A stretch of DNA of 64,000 bases from Ketobacter sp036337295 (lineage in GTDB: Bacteria; Pseudomonadota; Gammaproteobacteria; Pseudomonadales; Ketobacteraceae). The translations under genes and the position numbers were made by a program. How positions within the stretch are numbered: the first letter of the stretch is position 1; each line of letters begins with the position of its first letter. Positions 9,503-17,544 of this stretch are shown here, piece after piece. Location: contig JAYZEN010000003.1 of the NCBI GenBank assembly GCA_036337295.1, positions 124,001 to 188,000 on the forward strand. Reading direction: 5' to 3'. The notes under the pieces were generated by a model, which was not told where the DNA came from, made no database searches, and was given only the letters and a program-made list of their open reading frames with translations.

Positions 9503-9882
9503 TCAGGTTTGCCTTTTGGTCTGTGCTCTTTCAATGCCCGCTCACCCCAGACCTCTGCCCATTGGGCCAGCGGGCTCAATGCCTGCAGCAAGTCCAGTCC
9601 GGAAGCCGTGAGTGTATAGCCTTCACCCTGATGTATGACAATACCCGCCTCACGCAATTCCCTGAGGCGGGTATTGAGCAGGCTGGGATTGGTCTCGGCC
9701 GCCTCCTGCAACGCCCTAAAAGTCAGGGGCGCTCCTTCCCGTAACTCCCACAACAGGCGCAGGGCACTGCGCCGCCCCAGCAGGTCCAGCACCACCATAA
9801 TGGGCCTGCCACTGCTGGAGCCCCGCACCGGCTGGCCTACCTGGGGGCCCAGGCGCTGGGAACCTTTTGCTTTACTTTTCAT
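9499..9882 (-). CDS. HxlR-family winged-helix regulator
   Basis: A 127-residue DNA-binding protein of the HxlR/MarR-like winged-helix type. Residues about 25-110 carry the family pattern (LGRRSALRLLWELREG, then TFRALQEA, NPSLLNTRLRELREAGIV and a wing near HQGEGYTLT). HxlR regulators usually bind palindromes as dimers and often respond to electrophiles. The Cys residue typical of redox-sensing members is absent from the N-terminus, so a redox switch is not supported. The gene is divergent from the carboxymuconolactone decarboxylase-family gene with only 37 bases between the starts. That gap holds a perfect inverted repeat, which is the best candidate for this protein's own operator. Confidence 0.85.
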   Translation of the reverse strand: MKSKAKGSQRLGPQVGQPVRGSSSGRPIMVVLDLLGRRSALRLLWELREGAPLTFRALQEAAETNPSLLNTRLRELREAGIVIHQGEGYTLTASGLDLLQALSPLAQWAEVWGERALKEHRPKGKPE

Positions 9883-9916
9883 AGCACCACCTTTAATCTG
9901 CTATGAAAATCATAGC
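9879..9916. promoter_or_regulatory. Palindromic operator between hxlR-like and CMD genes
   Basis: A perfect inverted repeat, GCTATGA-AAA-TCATAGC, occupies 9900-9916, immediately before the + strand start at 9920. The right half-site with flank (TCATAGCAC) recurs at 9879-9887 across the HxlR start codon, with 31 bases between the copies. The placement would let a bound dimer block both divergent genes. Assignment to the HxlR-like protein is inferred from position only. Confidence 0.6.
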
Positions 9917-9919
9917 ACG

Positions 9920-10531
9920 ATGGAGCCTCCCATGCAGCCACGTATCGAACCGGCATCACCCCCATTCACTGAGGACACCCAAGCCGCCCTGGACCGGATC
10001 ATGCCGCCGGGGGTTCCACCGCTGACCCTGTTCACCACCCTGGCCCGGGACCAGCGCCTGTTCAGCCGGTTTTTTGCCGGAGGGCTGCTGGACAAAGGCC
10101 ACCTGACCCTGCGGCAACGGGAGATCGTCATTCACCGGGTCACCGCCCAATGCGGCTCCGAATACGAATGGGGAGTGCACGCGGCGTTCTTTGCACCCCG
10201 CGTCCAGTTAAGTGATGAGCAACTGTATTCCCTGGTCCATGGAGACAGCGGGGATGCGTGCTGGGCAGCGCCGGAACAACGGCTGATCCAGCTGTGCGAC
10301 GCCTTGCACGCCACCTGCACCCTGGACGCAACCCTGTGGACACAACTGCGCGCGGACTATTCCGAAAACGCCATGCTGGAACTGCTGATGCTGGCCGGTT
10401 ACTACCGCACGGTCAGTTACCTGACCAATGCGGTGCAATTGCCGCTGGAAGGGTTTGGGCGCCGCTTTCCTGACCCGGACTCATCCAGGAATAGCCCGGG
10501 TGGAGTCAGCAAAGGGGCACCCAGTTTGTGA
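9920..10531 (+). CDS. Carboxymuconolactone decarboxylase-family protein
   Basis: A protein of about 203 residues, all-helical, resembling the carboxymuconolactone decarboxylase/AhpD superfamily. The family segment is REIVIHRVTAQCGSEYEWGVH (about residues 64-84), with the conserved Cys, Tyr-Glu-Trp and His. The AhpD two-Cys peroxidase motif is lacking, so a peroxidatic role is unlikely; a gamma-carboxymuconolactone-type hydro-lyase or other small-molecule role is possible. The start is ATG at 9920 (MEPPMQP) or 9932 (MQPRIEP); the open frame continues upstream but runs into the divergent gene. The C-terminal 20 residues are Ser/Pro/Gly-rich. It is likely controlled by the divergent HxlR-type regulator. 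Confidence 0.85.
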   Translation: MEPPMQPRIEPASPPFTEDTQAALDRIMPPGVPPLTLFTTLARDQRLFSRFFAGGLLDKGHLTLRQREIVIHRVTAQCGSEYEWGVHAAFFAPRVQLSDEQLYSLVHGDSGDACWAAPEQRLIQLCDALHATCTLDATLWTQLRADYSENAMLELLMLAGYYRTVSYLTNAVQLPLEGFGRRFPDPDSSRNSPGGVSKGAPSL

Positions 10532-10533
10532 TA

Positions 10534-12153
10534 CTAGTTCACTAGCTCGATTTCACTGGGGCGCCAGCTCTTATCAAAGAATGGCTGCAACGGGCTGTAT
10601 AGACGCAGAATCACAAACCAGCCTTTGTTCGGGTCCGTCTGGATCCAGTTGCCACGTTTAACGTTCTTCGGTTGCTTGGGTGAGAAGTGCACCGTGATCG
10701 AGCCGTCGGCATTGGCTTGCGCTGCCGGGGAAGGGTAGCTTTGGCTGCCGGCACGGGGGAAACGCTGTGGCGTGGCCAACATGGAACGGGTCATATTGTC
10801 GTACAGGGTCAGCGACCAGAACTTCTCCGCGGGAATGCCTTTCGGCAGGGTTATTTTGTAGGTCTTGGCGCCGTCAAAATATTGCTTGTCCGCATCGGTC
10901 AACGCCAACAGATACTGGGAGCCGATGCCCGTCAGACGCATGGCCATGGCCGGTGTGATGCCGGTGACGCCATAGAAAAACATTGAGCGGGCATCCATGG
11001 TGCGATAACCGGTGGGAGCGTGGGGCTCCACCCCTTGCTTGGTGATGCGCGGGATCGGCGTTTCGAATTCATAGCCGGTTTCAAACAACCAGTTGTACCA
11101 GGAAGAATCCGGATAAAAATACCAGCTGGGGTCCCGCGGTGCCATGAACAAGGCACGGGAACTGGCATTGGCCACCGCCAACGCGTCGGTCATGATTTTT
11201 TTCATGCGGGCGTCAGGCTTGAACGGTTGCCCTTTCTTGATGCCGAGGGCAGCAATGGGCCCCATCAGTTCCGCATCCAACGACGTGGCCGGCTCCTGCT
11301 GTACGATGTCATTCAGCGCTTCAAAAAACTGCCAATCGTTGGGGGGCACCGTGTTCATGACCTTGCCGCTGCCTTCATGAAAAACGGTGGGCTTCGGGGG
11401 CTCGATCTTACCCAGGGTAGCCCGCCCCGCCAGAAACTCGGCGATGGGGGTGCCGGCGCCACCGGGCTGATAAGGATAAATCTTCAGGGTTTTACGAATG
11501 GTGTCCACCACCGGCTTGGGATCTTTGCCGTCTTTCAGATAGGACCGTCCAAACCAGACCGACGACAGGGTTTCAGCATGGGCAATGTTGAATCCACCCT
11601 GGGGCAACGTGCCTGTATACCCCGGTGGTACGATCAGGTACTTGCCACCTGCCCCCCGGTCCGGCCCTGGCAGGCCCAGATCAATCACCCAGCGAAACCA
11701 GGCATCCTGCACCACGCCCAGGAACAGGGGCGGTGTCTCAATCACCATGGGCCCCTGTGATAAGTCCAGCGCCCCCATAGCGTAAATGGTGTCACAGTTG
11801 GCGGTCAGGAACAGGGAATTGGCATCCATCAATTCCGAGAAAATCAGCACCTCACCGTCCTTCACCCCCATATCGCGCATACCCTGCCGCAGAGCATGCA
11901 CGCTGACGCCACGCAGATTGTCCATGAAAGCACGATAGGCGTAGGAGAAATCCACTTGATCATAGAGCGTTTGCGTGGTGGCTGGCGACGGTACACCATC
12001 CTTAAACTCCAACGTGCCAATACGGGTATCAACCCGGTCCGGGGTGGTGATGGCAGGCGGAATCGACGGTGCTGCTTCAGCGCTGAAGGCAAGGGTCACG
12101 GCCAGCAATGCGCAGGCGGCACGTTTCCCCACAGGAAGGTTGTGCAGTTTCAT
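10534..12153 (-). CDS. Secreted DUF1254/DUF1214 protein
   Basis: A 539-residue exported protein. The signal peptide ends around SAEAAPS (residue 29). The N-terminal half matches DUF1254: DFSYAYRAFMDNLRGVS, then ANCDTIYAMGALDLSQGP and FRWVIDLGLPGPDRGAGGKYLIVPPGY. The C-terminal half matches DUF1214: YDNMTRSMLATPQRFPRAGSQ and GNWIQTDPNKGWFVILRLYSP. The function of these paired domains is not established, although they are common in environmental proteobacteria. The stop codon is three bases from the convergent CMD-family gene. No operon partner is obvious. Confidence 0.9.
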   Translation of the reverse strand: MKLHNLPVGKRAACALLAVTLAFSAEAAPSIPPAITTPDRVDTRIGTLEFKDGVPSPATTQTLYDQVDFSYAYRAFMDNLRGVSVHALRQGMRDMGVKDGEVLIFSELMDANSLFLTANCDTIYAMGALDLSQGPMVIETPPLFLGVVQDAWFRWVIDLGLPGPDRGAGGKYLIVPPGYTGTLPQGGFNIAHAETLSSVWFGRSYLKDGKDPKPVVDTIRKTLKIYPYQPGGAGTPIAEFLAGRATLGKIEPPKPTVFHEGSGKVMNTVPPNDWQFFEALNDIVQQEPATSLDAELMGPIAALGIKKGQPFKPDARMKKIMTDALAVANASSRALFMAPRDPSWYFYPDSSWYNWLFETGYEFETPIPRITKQGVEPHAPTGYRTMDARSMFFYGVTGITPAMAMRLTGIGSQYLLALTDADKQYFDGAKTYKITLPKGIPAEKFWSLTLYDNMTRSMLATPQRFPRAGSQSYPSPAAQANADGSITVHFSPKQPKNVKRGNWIQTDPNKGWFVILRLYSPLQPFFDKSWRPSEIELVN

Positions 12154-12238
12154 TTATTTCACTCCTTGTTTAGGTCTTTTTCCAGGCAAGATCCAGCAAC
12201 ATGCACCCGTATCTTGGGGTTACATGATGTCAGAAATG

Positions 12239-12811
12239 TTATGCATCATAATCCTTATTGATACCCAGGCCTTGTGCTTTCCTGTTTACCCTGGCGGGAT
12301 AGGTCACCTCGGGATTAACCGATTTTACCGCCTTATACATATCACCAATGTGATTGCCGTAGTTCATTGATATATGAAAAAAGCGCCCGTCTTTCAACAC
12401 AATGCCCTGCTCCATTATGCCTGGCCCCGCGTGGGAGAGGGTTTGCCTGCTTTCAAAACGTTTGATGTCCGCCACTGACACCGAGAATGACCAATGCTCA
12501 CTTCCGGGATAGCGCACCTCAAACTGATCCCGTGTGATGGTGGCTTCATAGTCCGCCGGATGGGCAATCAACCACCAGGCGATCAGGAACAGAACGCCAC
12601 TGGCCAACGGAAACGCCATCAGCATGGCCAGGCGTAAATCCTCTGGCAGGGTTTGCTGGGCATAGGCTTCGTAGCCGAACAACGCCGCCACATACAGCCA
12701 GCAGAATACGCCCATACGAATGAACAGCCTGGCTTGCTGGCGCCGGGATTTTTTGTAGTGGTATAGCGGCTGTGAATTCCTGGGCTGTGGCTGCATGGAC
12801 TCCGGTTTCAT
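12239..12811 (-). CDS. Membrane protein of unknown function
   Basis: A 190-residue protein with a basic N-terminus (YHYKKSRRQQ) and two predicted membrane helices (about 29-50 and 64-83). A soluble C-terminal beta-rich region of about 100 residues follows; it looks PH-like (ITRDQFEVRYPGSEHWSFSVSVADIKRFES). I do not recognise a named family with confidence. Its ATG overlaps the end of the DUF1287 reading frame (TGATG), so it was built to be translated together with that now-broken gene. Confidence 0.6.
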   Translation of the reverse strand: MKPESMQPQPRNSQPLYHYKKSRRQQARLFIRMGVFCWLYVAALFGYEAYAQQTLPEDLRLAMLMAFPLASGVLFLIAWWLIAHPADYEATITRDQFEVRYPGSEHWSFSVSVADIKRFESRQTLSHAGPGIMEQGIVLKDGRFFHISMNYGNHIGDMYKAVKSVNPEVTYPARVNRKAQGLGINKDYDA

Positions 12812-13400
12812 CCGTCAGGTAGATAACGATAGTGGCCGGTAATTCGGTAATCGAACAACATGTTCTCCAACTTGGGGCCGGCGCCGATGTTATGCACAAT
12901 CAGGGGAGTGCCGCTGGCCTGATCAATCCGATCAGTGACAATGCCGATATGAGGCAGGTTGCCCGGCAGCATCCAGGTTACCAGATCGCCGGGTTGATAG
13001 GCCGCCGCCTGATCCGAGATGGCCAACACCTTACCCTGACGGGCAAAGAATGTCTGCAGGTTCGGCACCCGGCGGTGGTCGATGTTACGATCCGTTGTCT
13101 TCAGGCCCCAGATCCGGGTTGAGGGATAGCGCTGAACGCGGCGGACATATCCTCATGCACCCGCTGCTGCAGATCAATGCCGAGAGTTCGATAGGCGCGA
13201 ATCACCACATCCGTACACACTCCCACCTCCGCCGGCACATCACCATTCGGATACGGGATCACCCGGTACTGGCCGTCATAGCGCACCGCATGCCGGGTAC
13301 GCTCAATCGCGGCCTCCACCAGGGGCTGGGACAGTTCCTCACCCACCGCCGGGCAGGCCATCAACATCAACATCAGAATTGAAACACGCACGTCAGGCAC
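12808..13400 (-). pseudogene. DUF1287 protein, frameshifted
   Basis: Two reading frames together make one DUF1287 protein. The 5' part (13101-13400) has a signal peptide and then YPNGDVPAEVGVCTDVVIRAYR and LQQRVHEDMSAAFS. The 3' part continues IWGLKTTDRNIDHRR-VPNLQTFFARQGK and ends near 12811. The frame is lost around 13126-13131, where a single missing base would restore AFSAYPSTRIWGL. In the present frame translation ends at a TGA just downstream (13101). DUF1287 proteins resemble NlpC/P60 peptidases, with Cys in VCTDVV and His in PHIGIV, and both survive in the two halves. There is no slippery heptamer at the break, so this is a recent mutation or a sequencing error rather than programmed frameshifting. 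Confidence 0.8.
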
Positions 13401-13616
13401 CTTGTGATTCGGGCAGATCGCAGCCCTTCACCCCTCGGGTCAGCTCCGGTTATCGGAACATGTAGCATTGTTTTACCGGCAAGACAATGCGCAATATTCA
13501 CGAAGCCATAACCCCGCCGTGCTGCAACTTTGCGCCCCCCGGGTTCGTATCAGTCTCATAGAAGCGTCATCAAACTGAAGGCGCTGCCAATGACATGAAC
13601 CCAAGAGGAAGCCACC

Positions 13617-14282
13617 ATGAAAAAGCCCCTGATCGCACTGACCCTGCTGCTGTCCTGTCTCTCCCATGCCTTTGCACTGGAAATCGACAACCTTGACTGG
13701 GAACTGAAAAAAGAGAAGGGCGGGATCAAAGTCCTGTCCGCTGCCGTGCCGGATTCCCGCTTCAGCGCCTACCTGGCGATCACCGTGGTGGAAGCCTCCA
13801 CCGACGATCTGGTACAGATTATCCGCAACCCGGCCACCTGTACCGATTGGGTCTACCGTTGCGGCGAATCCTACCGTTTCGCCCAGGAGACTCCCAACGT
13901 GGATCTGGTGTACACCGCCAGCAAGATGCCTTTCCCACTCAAGGATCGCGACACCCTCGCCCGCATCACCTGGGAAAAAGACCCCCGCACCCAGGCGGTC
14001 AGAGCCGTCGGTGTGGCTACCCGTGATATCCTGGCACCATTGGATCAACACATTCGCATTGAGCAGGCCACGGTGATCTGGGAACTGACGCCGCTGGAGG
14101 ATGGCTCCACCCTGGTACGCACTTTCGGCCATGCCGACCCGGGCGGCGAGCTGCCCAGCTGGTTGACCAATCAACTGTCGACCGAGGTGCCGGTGAAGTC
14201 CCTCAACGGCCTGAAAGCCCTGGCGGCAGAGCGACAGGCACAACGCAGTGAAACATTCCGCTACAGCGTGACCCAGTTCTGA
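13617..14282 (+). CDS. Secreted START/SRPBCC-domain protein
   Basis: A 221-residue protein with a clean signal peptide (cleavage near SHAFALE, residue 22). A START-type (SRPBCC superfamily) helix-grip lipid-binding domain covers about 25-210. Family-like features are WELKKEKGGIKVLS at the start, VVEASTDDLVQIIRNPATCTDWVYRCGES, then SKMPFPLKDRDTLARITWEKD. START domains bind hydrophobic ligands, so a periplasmic lipid-binding or carrier role is plausible; no enzymatic residues are evident. The ATG is preceded by GAGGAAG. It is convergent with the membrane protein gene beyond, with a hairpin between the ends. Confidence 0.85.
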   Translation: MKKPLIALTLLLSCLSHAFALEIDNLDWELKKEKGGIKVLSAAVPDSRFSAYLAITVVEASTDDLVQIIRNPATCTDWVYRCGESYRFAQETPNVDLVYTASKMPFPLKDRDTLARITWEKDPRTQAVRAVGVATRDILAPLDQHIRIEQATVIWELTPLEDGSTLVRTFGHADPGGELPSWLTNQLSTEVPVKSLNGLKALAAERQAQRSETFRYSVTQF

Positions 14283-14295
14283 TCAGCCAAGCCAG

Positions 14296-14314
14296 AGGCC
14301 CCGCTATGGGGCCT
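14296..14314. terminator. Hairpin between convergent genes
   Basis: AGGCCCC-GCTAT-GGGGCCT forms a perfect 7-bp GC-rich stem with a 5-base loop. It lies between the stop of the START gene (14282) and the 3' end of the convergent membrane protein gene, and it overlaps the latter's last codons. There is no strong T-run on either side, so it may be a bidirectional but imperfect terminator. Confidence 0.45.
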
Positions 14315-14987
14315 TACCGTAGATCACCACCATATCGGGCCGTTCGGTAAAGTAATAGTGAACCCAGATGTAGGCGTGATTGAAGGCGGCGGCCAGCAAA
14401 GCCGCCTCCGACAACCACAGCAGCCCTGGCAGATACAGCACCATCAACCCGAAGACATACATACCGTTATCGGTGTATTGGAAGATGCCCTGTTTAACAT
14501 AGGGCTCATTGTAGTGCGGATCGAAGTGATCTATTCCATAGGCTCTTTCGAAGGTGAAGTATCGCTTCACCGAATAGAACAGGAACAGCACCGGTGGCGT
14601 GATCAACACGGCCAGTCCATAGGCCAAGAGCGGCGGCCAGGATAGGGAGCATGCACTGCTGGACGCCAGCAGGATGATGGTAATCAAGCGCCCCACAAAC
14701 AACAGCGAAAACCCCAATGCATAGGCTTTAAAAGCTGTTTGCAAGCCAAAACGCCGGGTGAAGGCCCGGGTGTACAGCTCCACCCGCCACACGAACCAGA
14801 CGTAGACCTGATGCAGCACCGGCGTGGCGATGGCGATCCAGAACCAGGTCCGGGTGCTCACCCCCAGCAACGCACCCTGCAACAGATCCTGGCGCAAAGA
14901 ACAGTACCCCACCAGCATCAGCAACAACGCCACCAGCGCGGCCAGATGCCAGAGTTGGCACGCACAGATCGCTTTGACGTTGTCCAT
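14304..14987 (-). CDS. PEMT/ICMT-like membrane protein
   Basis: A 227-residue protein with about five hydrophobic helices. Its C-terminal part (about 140-220: ...GIDHFDPHYNEPYVKQGIF, then YTDNGMYVFGL and HAYIWVHYYFTERPDM) resembles phospholipid or isoprenylcysteine methyltransferases. In those proteins the order is a G-[IL]-[YF]...N-PMY motif followed by helices and a His/Glu-rich end. The exact SAM-binding residues are degenerate (NGMYV instead of NPMYV), so activity is uncertain. The ATG at 14987 is preceded by AAGGAGCGGGAGC. The next gene upstream on this strand is a small lipoprotein, 20 bases away. Confidence 0.6.
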   Translation of the reverse strand: MDNVKAICACQLWHLAALVALLLMLVGYCSLRQDLLQGALLGVSTRTWFWIAIATPVLHQVYVWFVWRVELYTRAFTRRFGLQTAFKAYALGFSLLFVGRLITIILLASSSACSLSWPPLLAYGLAVLITPPVLFLFYSVKRYFTFERAYGIDHFDPHYNEPYVKQGIFQYTDNGMYVFGLMVLYLPGLLWLSEAALLAAAFNHAYIWVHYYFTERPDMVVIYGKAP

Positions 14988-15007
14988 GCTCCCGCTCCTT
15001 TCCCGTT

Positions 15008-15217
15008 TTATTCCAGCAACGCGTCTCGATCCCGCTCATAATCTTCATAGGGCTTGGAATAGGGCTCAACGCATTTATCGTATTCGTCACCGTAGTGTTT
15101 CTGGCAATCGTTCTTCTGCCCATTCTGAATGGCTTCATAGGTGCCCTTGCTGCTGCACGCCATCAGAACCATGGCCAGCACCGGCACCAACATAAACCTC
15201 AACCTTGGATGTTGCAT
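15008..15217 (-). CDS. Small lipoprotein
   Basis: A 69-residue predicted lipoprotein from the ATG at 15217 (MQHPRLRF); an upstream start at 15253 would overlap the NYN gene and lengthen the n-region. The signal peptide ends in the lipobox LMAC. The mature protein is about 48 residues, rich in Lys, Asp, Glu and Tyr, with two further Cys residues about 15 apart (NDCQKHYGDEYDKCVEPY) that could form a disulfide. It resembles small gammaproteobacterial lipoproteins of unknown role. The gene sits in a run with the NYN gene upstream and the membrane methyltransferase-like gene downstream. Confidence 0.7.
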   Translation of the reverse strand: MQHPRLRFMLVPVLAMVLMACSSKGTYEAIQNGQKNDCQKHYGDEYDKCVEPYSKPYEDYERDRDALLE

Positions 15218-15249
15218 ACGATCAATCCTGTTTGTGTCACACCGAACAT

Positions 15250-15990
15250 TCATTTGCGGGCGTCCTTGATGTACATGGCCTTGCCGTCATTGCGCATTTC
15301 CACTTCGAACAGTTCAGTTGCCCGGATCAGGTCGCCGAGTTTTTTATACCCGTAATTAATGGCAGAAAAAGAACTGTTGTTGGAAATGTAATGGCCCACG
15401 CGCCCCATGTGTGCCCAGCCGTCATCTTCTGAAGTCTGCTCCACCGCGGTTCTGAGCAGGCGAACCAGTGACGTATCCCCCTTCAGCACGTTGCGGTTTT
15501 TGCTCTCCCGCTGCCGCCCGGCGTTGGGTTTGGATTCCCCTTCCGGCGTCAGGTCCGGCATCAGGTTTTCGGTGTAAATGAAGGGGGAGCAGGCGTCCAC
15601 GAAGGGCTTGGGGGTTTTCTTTTCGCCAAAGCCGTACACCGGTAATCCACTTTCCAGAATCCGCAGCACCAGCGGCGTGAAATCACTGTCGCTGGTCATC
15701 AGGGCGAAGGCGTCCACGTTTTTGCTGTACAGAAGATCCATGGCATCGATGATCATGGCAGCGTCGGTGGCGTTCTTGCCTTTGGTATAGGCAAACTGCT
15801 GCATGGGGCGGATGGCATGGGGATGCAGTCGTTCGATCCAACCCGACAGGGAGGGGTTGTTCCAATCGCCATGGGCGTGGCGCACATTCACCATACCGTA
15901 CTTGGCCAGCTCGTCCAGCACGCCCTCAATGGCATTGTGGCTGACGTTGTCGCAATCGATTAACAGCGCTATGCGTTTGGGTTCTGGCAT
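15250..15990 (-). CDS. NYN-domain RNase-like protein with LOTUS/OST-HTH domain
   Basis: A 246-residue cytoplasmic protein. Residues about 5-145 form an NYN (PIN-like) domain with the expected acidic residues: ALLIDCDNVSH (two Asp), KNATDAAMIIDAMDL and LMTSDSDFTPLV. NYN domains are metal-dependent RNases. Residues about 175-245 (LLRTAVEQTSEDDGWAHMGRVG... NYGYKKLGDLI) match the LOTUS/OST-HTH RNA-binding fold. This NYN plus OST-HTH pair is a known bacterial architecture of the LabA/limkain type. The RNA target is unknown. It is followed at once by the small lipoprotein, with close or overlapping ends. Confidence 0.88.
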   Translation of the reverse strand: MPEPKRIALLIDCDNVSHNAIEGVLDELAKYGMVNVRHAHGDWNNPSLSGWIERLHPHAIRPMQQFAYTKGKNATDAAMIIDAMDLLYSKNVDAFALMTSDSDFTPLVLRILESGLPVYGFGEKKTPKPFVDACSPFIYTENLMPDLTPEGESKPNAGRQRESKNRNVLKGDTSLVRLLRTAVEQTSEDDGWAHMGRVGHYISNNSSFSAINYGYKKLGDLIRATELFEVEMRNDGKAMYIKDARK

Positions 15991-16087
15991 GGGTTAGTCC
16001 TGTGAGGTGTGTCCCGTGAGGTTGGTATTGGCGGCGGCCGTTGCTGTTCGTATACCCCAGACCCACGGTCGGAGCAAACAAAAAGCG

Positions 16088-16555
16088 CTATTGGCAGAGG
16101 TCGGCCAGCACACCCTGAGTCAGTTTGATCAGATCCTGAGGGCTCAGTTCAATTTCCAGCCCGCGACGCCCGGCGCTCACATACACGGTGGCGTGCTCCT
16201 GCAGCGAGGTGTCCACCAGGGTTGGTAGGCGCTTTTTCTGCCCCAACGGGCTCACACCTCCCAGCACATAGCCGGTACTGCGCTCCACATCCATGGGATT
16301 GGCCATAACGGCCTTCTTGGCACCTGCGGCTTTGGCCACGGCTTTCATACTGAGCAGGGCCGACACCGGGATCACGGCCACCGCCAGGTTCTTGCCTTCC
16401 AGGCTCACCACCAGGGTTTTGAACACCCGCTTCGGCTCGACCCCCAGCTTTTCCGCCGCCTCGAGTCCATAGGATTCGCTGGCGGGATCGTGCACGTATT
16501 CGTGTACCCGATGGACGATTTTGGTTTTGCGGGCCAGCAGGATAGCGGGGGTCAT
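16088..16555 (-). CDS. ybaK: YbaK-type Cys-tRNA(Pro)/aminoacyl-tRNA deacylase
   Basis: A 155-residue protein matching the YbaK/EbsC family, single-domain editing enzymes that hydrolyse mischarged tRNA (Cys-tRNA-Pro for E. coli YbaK). Recognisable segments are VEPKRVFKTLVVSL, LAVAVIPVSALLSMKAVAKAAGAKKAVMA, and GYVLGGVSPLGQKKRLPTLVD containing the conserved GxxSPxG loop. The length is typical of the family. The ATG overlaps the GST stop codon (ATGA), giving a two-gene operon GST-ybaK. The start is well supported by that coupling. Confidence 0.92.
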   Translation of the reverse strand: MTPAILLARKTKIVHRVHEYVHDPASESYGLEAAEKLGVEPKRVFKTLVVSLEGKNLAVAVIPVSALLSMKAVAKAAGAKKAVMANPMDVERSTGYVLGGVSPLGQKKRLPTLVDTSLQEHATVYVSAGRRGLEIELSPQDLIKLTQGVLADLCQ

Positions 16556-17352
16556 GCTTCGTGCTGTTTGCCCGGGTGGCTGTTACCAGAGTGGCTGTTG
16601 CCAAGGTAACTGCGATATCGATGCCGGGCCACGACGCCGTCCCGCCAATCGAACACGTCCGGATACGCCGCCACCACTTCATCGCAGGTGTTGACCCGTT
16701 CATAGGCAGTAATGGGGGCACTGTCGGAGCGGGGTACCGGCTTGGCCATGGCAAGGGCGGCGGCGACCGTCATATCGGCGTAGCTGAACCCCCGGTCCAG
16801 CAGATAGGGTTTGCCGTCCAGCTGTTCCCGTACCCGGCCCACTGCGGCGGCCAGCCGTTCCAGCTGCTGGTCGCGGGAAACCCCGGGCGCGCTGTACTTG
16901 TTCTGCAGGTCGCGAAAGGTCTTCCGCATCATCGGCAACATAGGGCCTCGGCTCCAGGCCGGAAACTTGGCGGGAATGGCCCCGAGCAGGGCCTGGTCAT
17001 CCTGCAGGGCGCGCGCCAGCATCAGGCTGCGGGCGGCGTTGAAGATGGCTTCGCTCAGCTGATTCAGGGCTGCCACCTCCCCCTGGCTTTGGGTGGGGAT
17101 CAGTCCGGCCATGGGCTGATCCTGATTGATCTGCAAGGCAATGTCCCAGGAATCCAGCAGGCAACAGCCGGGGCCCAACAGCACCGGCACACTCATTGCC
17201 CCGCGCCAGCGGCGAGTGCGGGCACGCAGCCAGGGCGTACTGATCATGGGGATATAATCTTCGAACGTGTAGGGAACTTCGGTATAATCCAAGGCCCAGA
17301 GTACGCGCTGGGTCGCTACGGATGCCGTCATCCCGATCAGGCGGTATGTCAT
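16552..17352 (-). CDS. Glutathione S-transferase-like protein
   Basis: A 266-residue protein with a GST-like layout. The N-terminal thioredoxin-like domain has VATQRVLWALDYTEVPYTFEDY and VPVLLGPGCCLLDSWDIALQIN. The helical C-terminal domain contains LDRGFSYADMTVAAALAMAKP, the N-capping/Asp motif of GST C-terminal folds. The active Ser/Tyr/Cys of soluble GSTs is not clear at the usual place, so catalysis is unproven. It is translationally coupled to ybaK. It is divergent from an MpaB-like oxygenase gene, with a palindrome between them that could control both. Confidence 0.75.
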   Translation of the reverse strand: MTYRLIGMTASVATQRVLWALDYTEVPYTFEDYIPMISTPWLRARTRRWRGAMSVPVLLGPGCCLLDSWDIALQINQDQPMAGLIPTQSQGEVAALNQLSEAIFNAARSLMLARALQDDQALLGAIPAKFPAWSRGPMLPMMRKTFRDLQNKYSAPGVSRDQQLERLAAAVGRVREQLDGKPYLLDRGFSYADMTVAAALAMAKPVPRSDSAPITAYERVNTCDEVVAAYPDVFDWRDGVVARHRYRSYLGNSHSGNSHPGKQHEA

Positions 17353-17401
17353 GAATCTATCCCTGTCTTGCTTCCATACTGACCAAAAACATCGATCCCT
17401 T

Positions 17402-17415
17402 TGACCAAACGGTCA
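17402..17415. promoter_or_regulatory. TGACC-AAAC-GGTCA palindrome
   Basis: A perfect 5-bp inverted repeat with a 4-base spacer lies between the GST start (17352) and the MpaB-like GTG (17545). A related half-site, TGACCAAAAAC, occurs at 17380. The form is like operators of TetR-family regulators. No TetR gene lies next to it, so the regulator is unidentified. Confidence 0.45.
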
Positions 17416-17544
17416 TACTGTTTTCCCGCCACTCTGACTACACTAGGGCAAATTCCTGGGGCACTCTCTTTTGCAAGGCACTCTACTTTTGCGCAAGAAA
17501 AGAGAACTTTCCAGCTCCCATTCCACTTCCCTGCGGAGAAAACA

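Noticed and set aside
13095..13140. Programmed -1 frameshift in the DUF1287 gene
   Set aside because: No X-XXY-YYZ slippery heptamer or downstream stem lies at the break; a simple base loss explains it.
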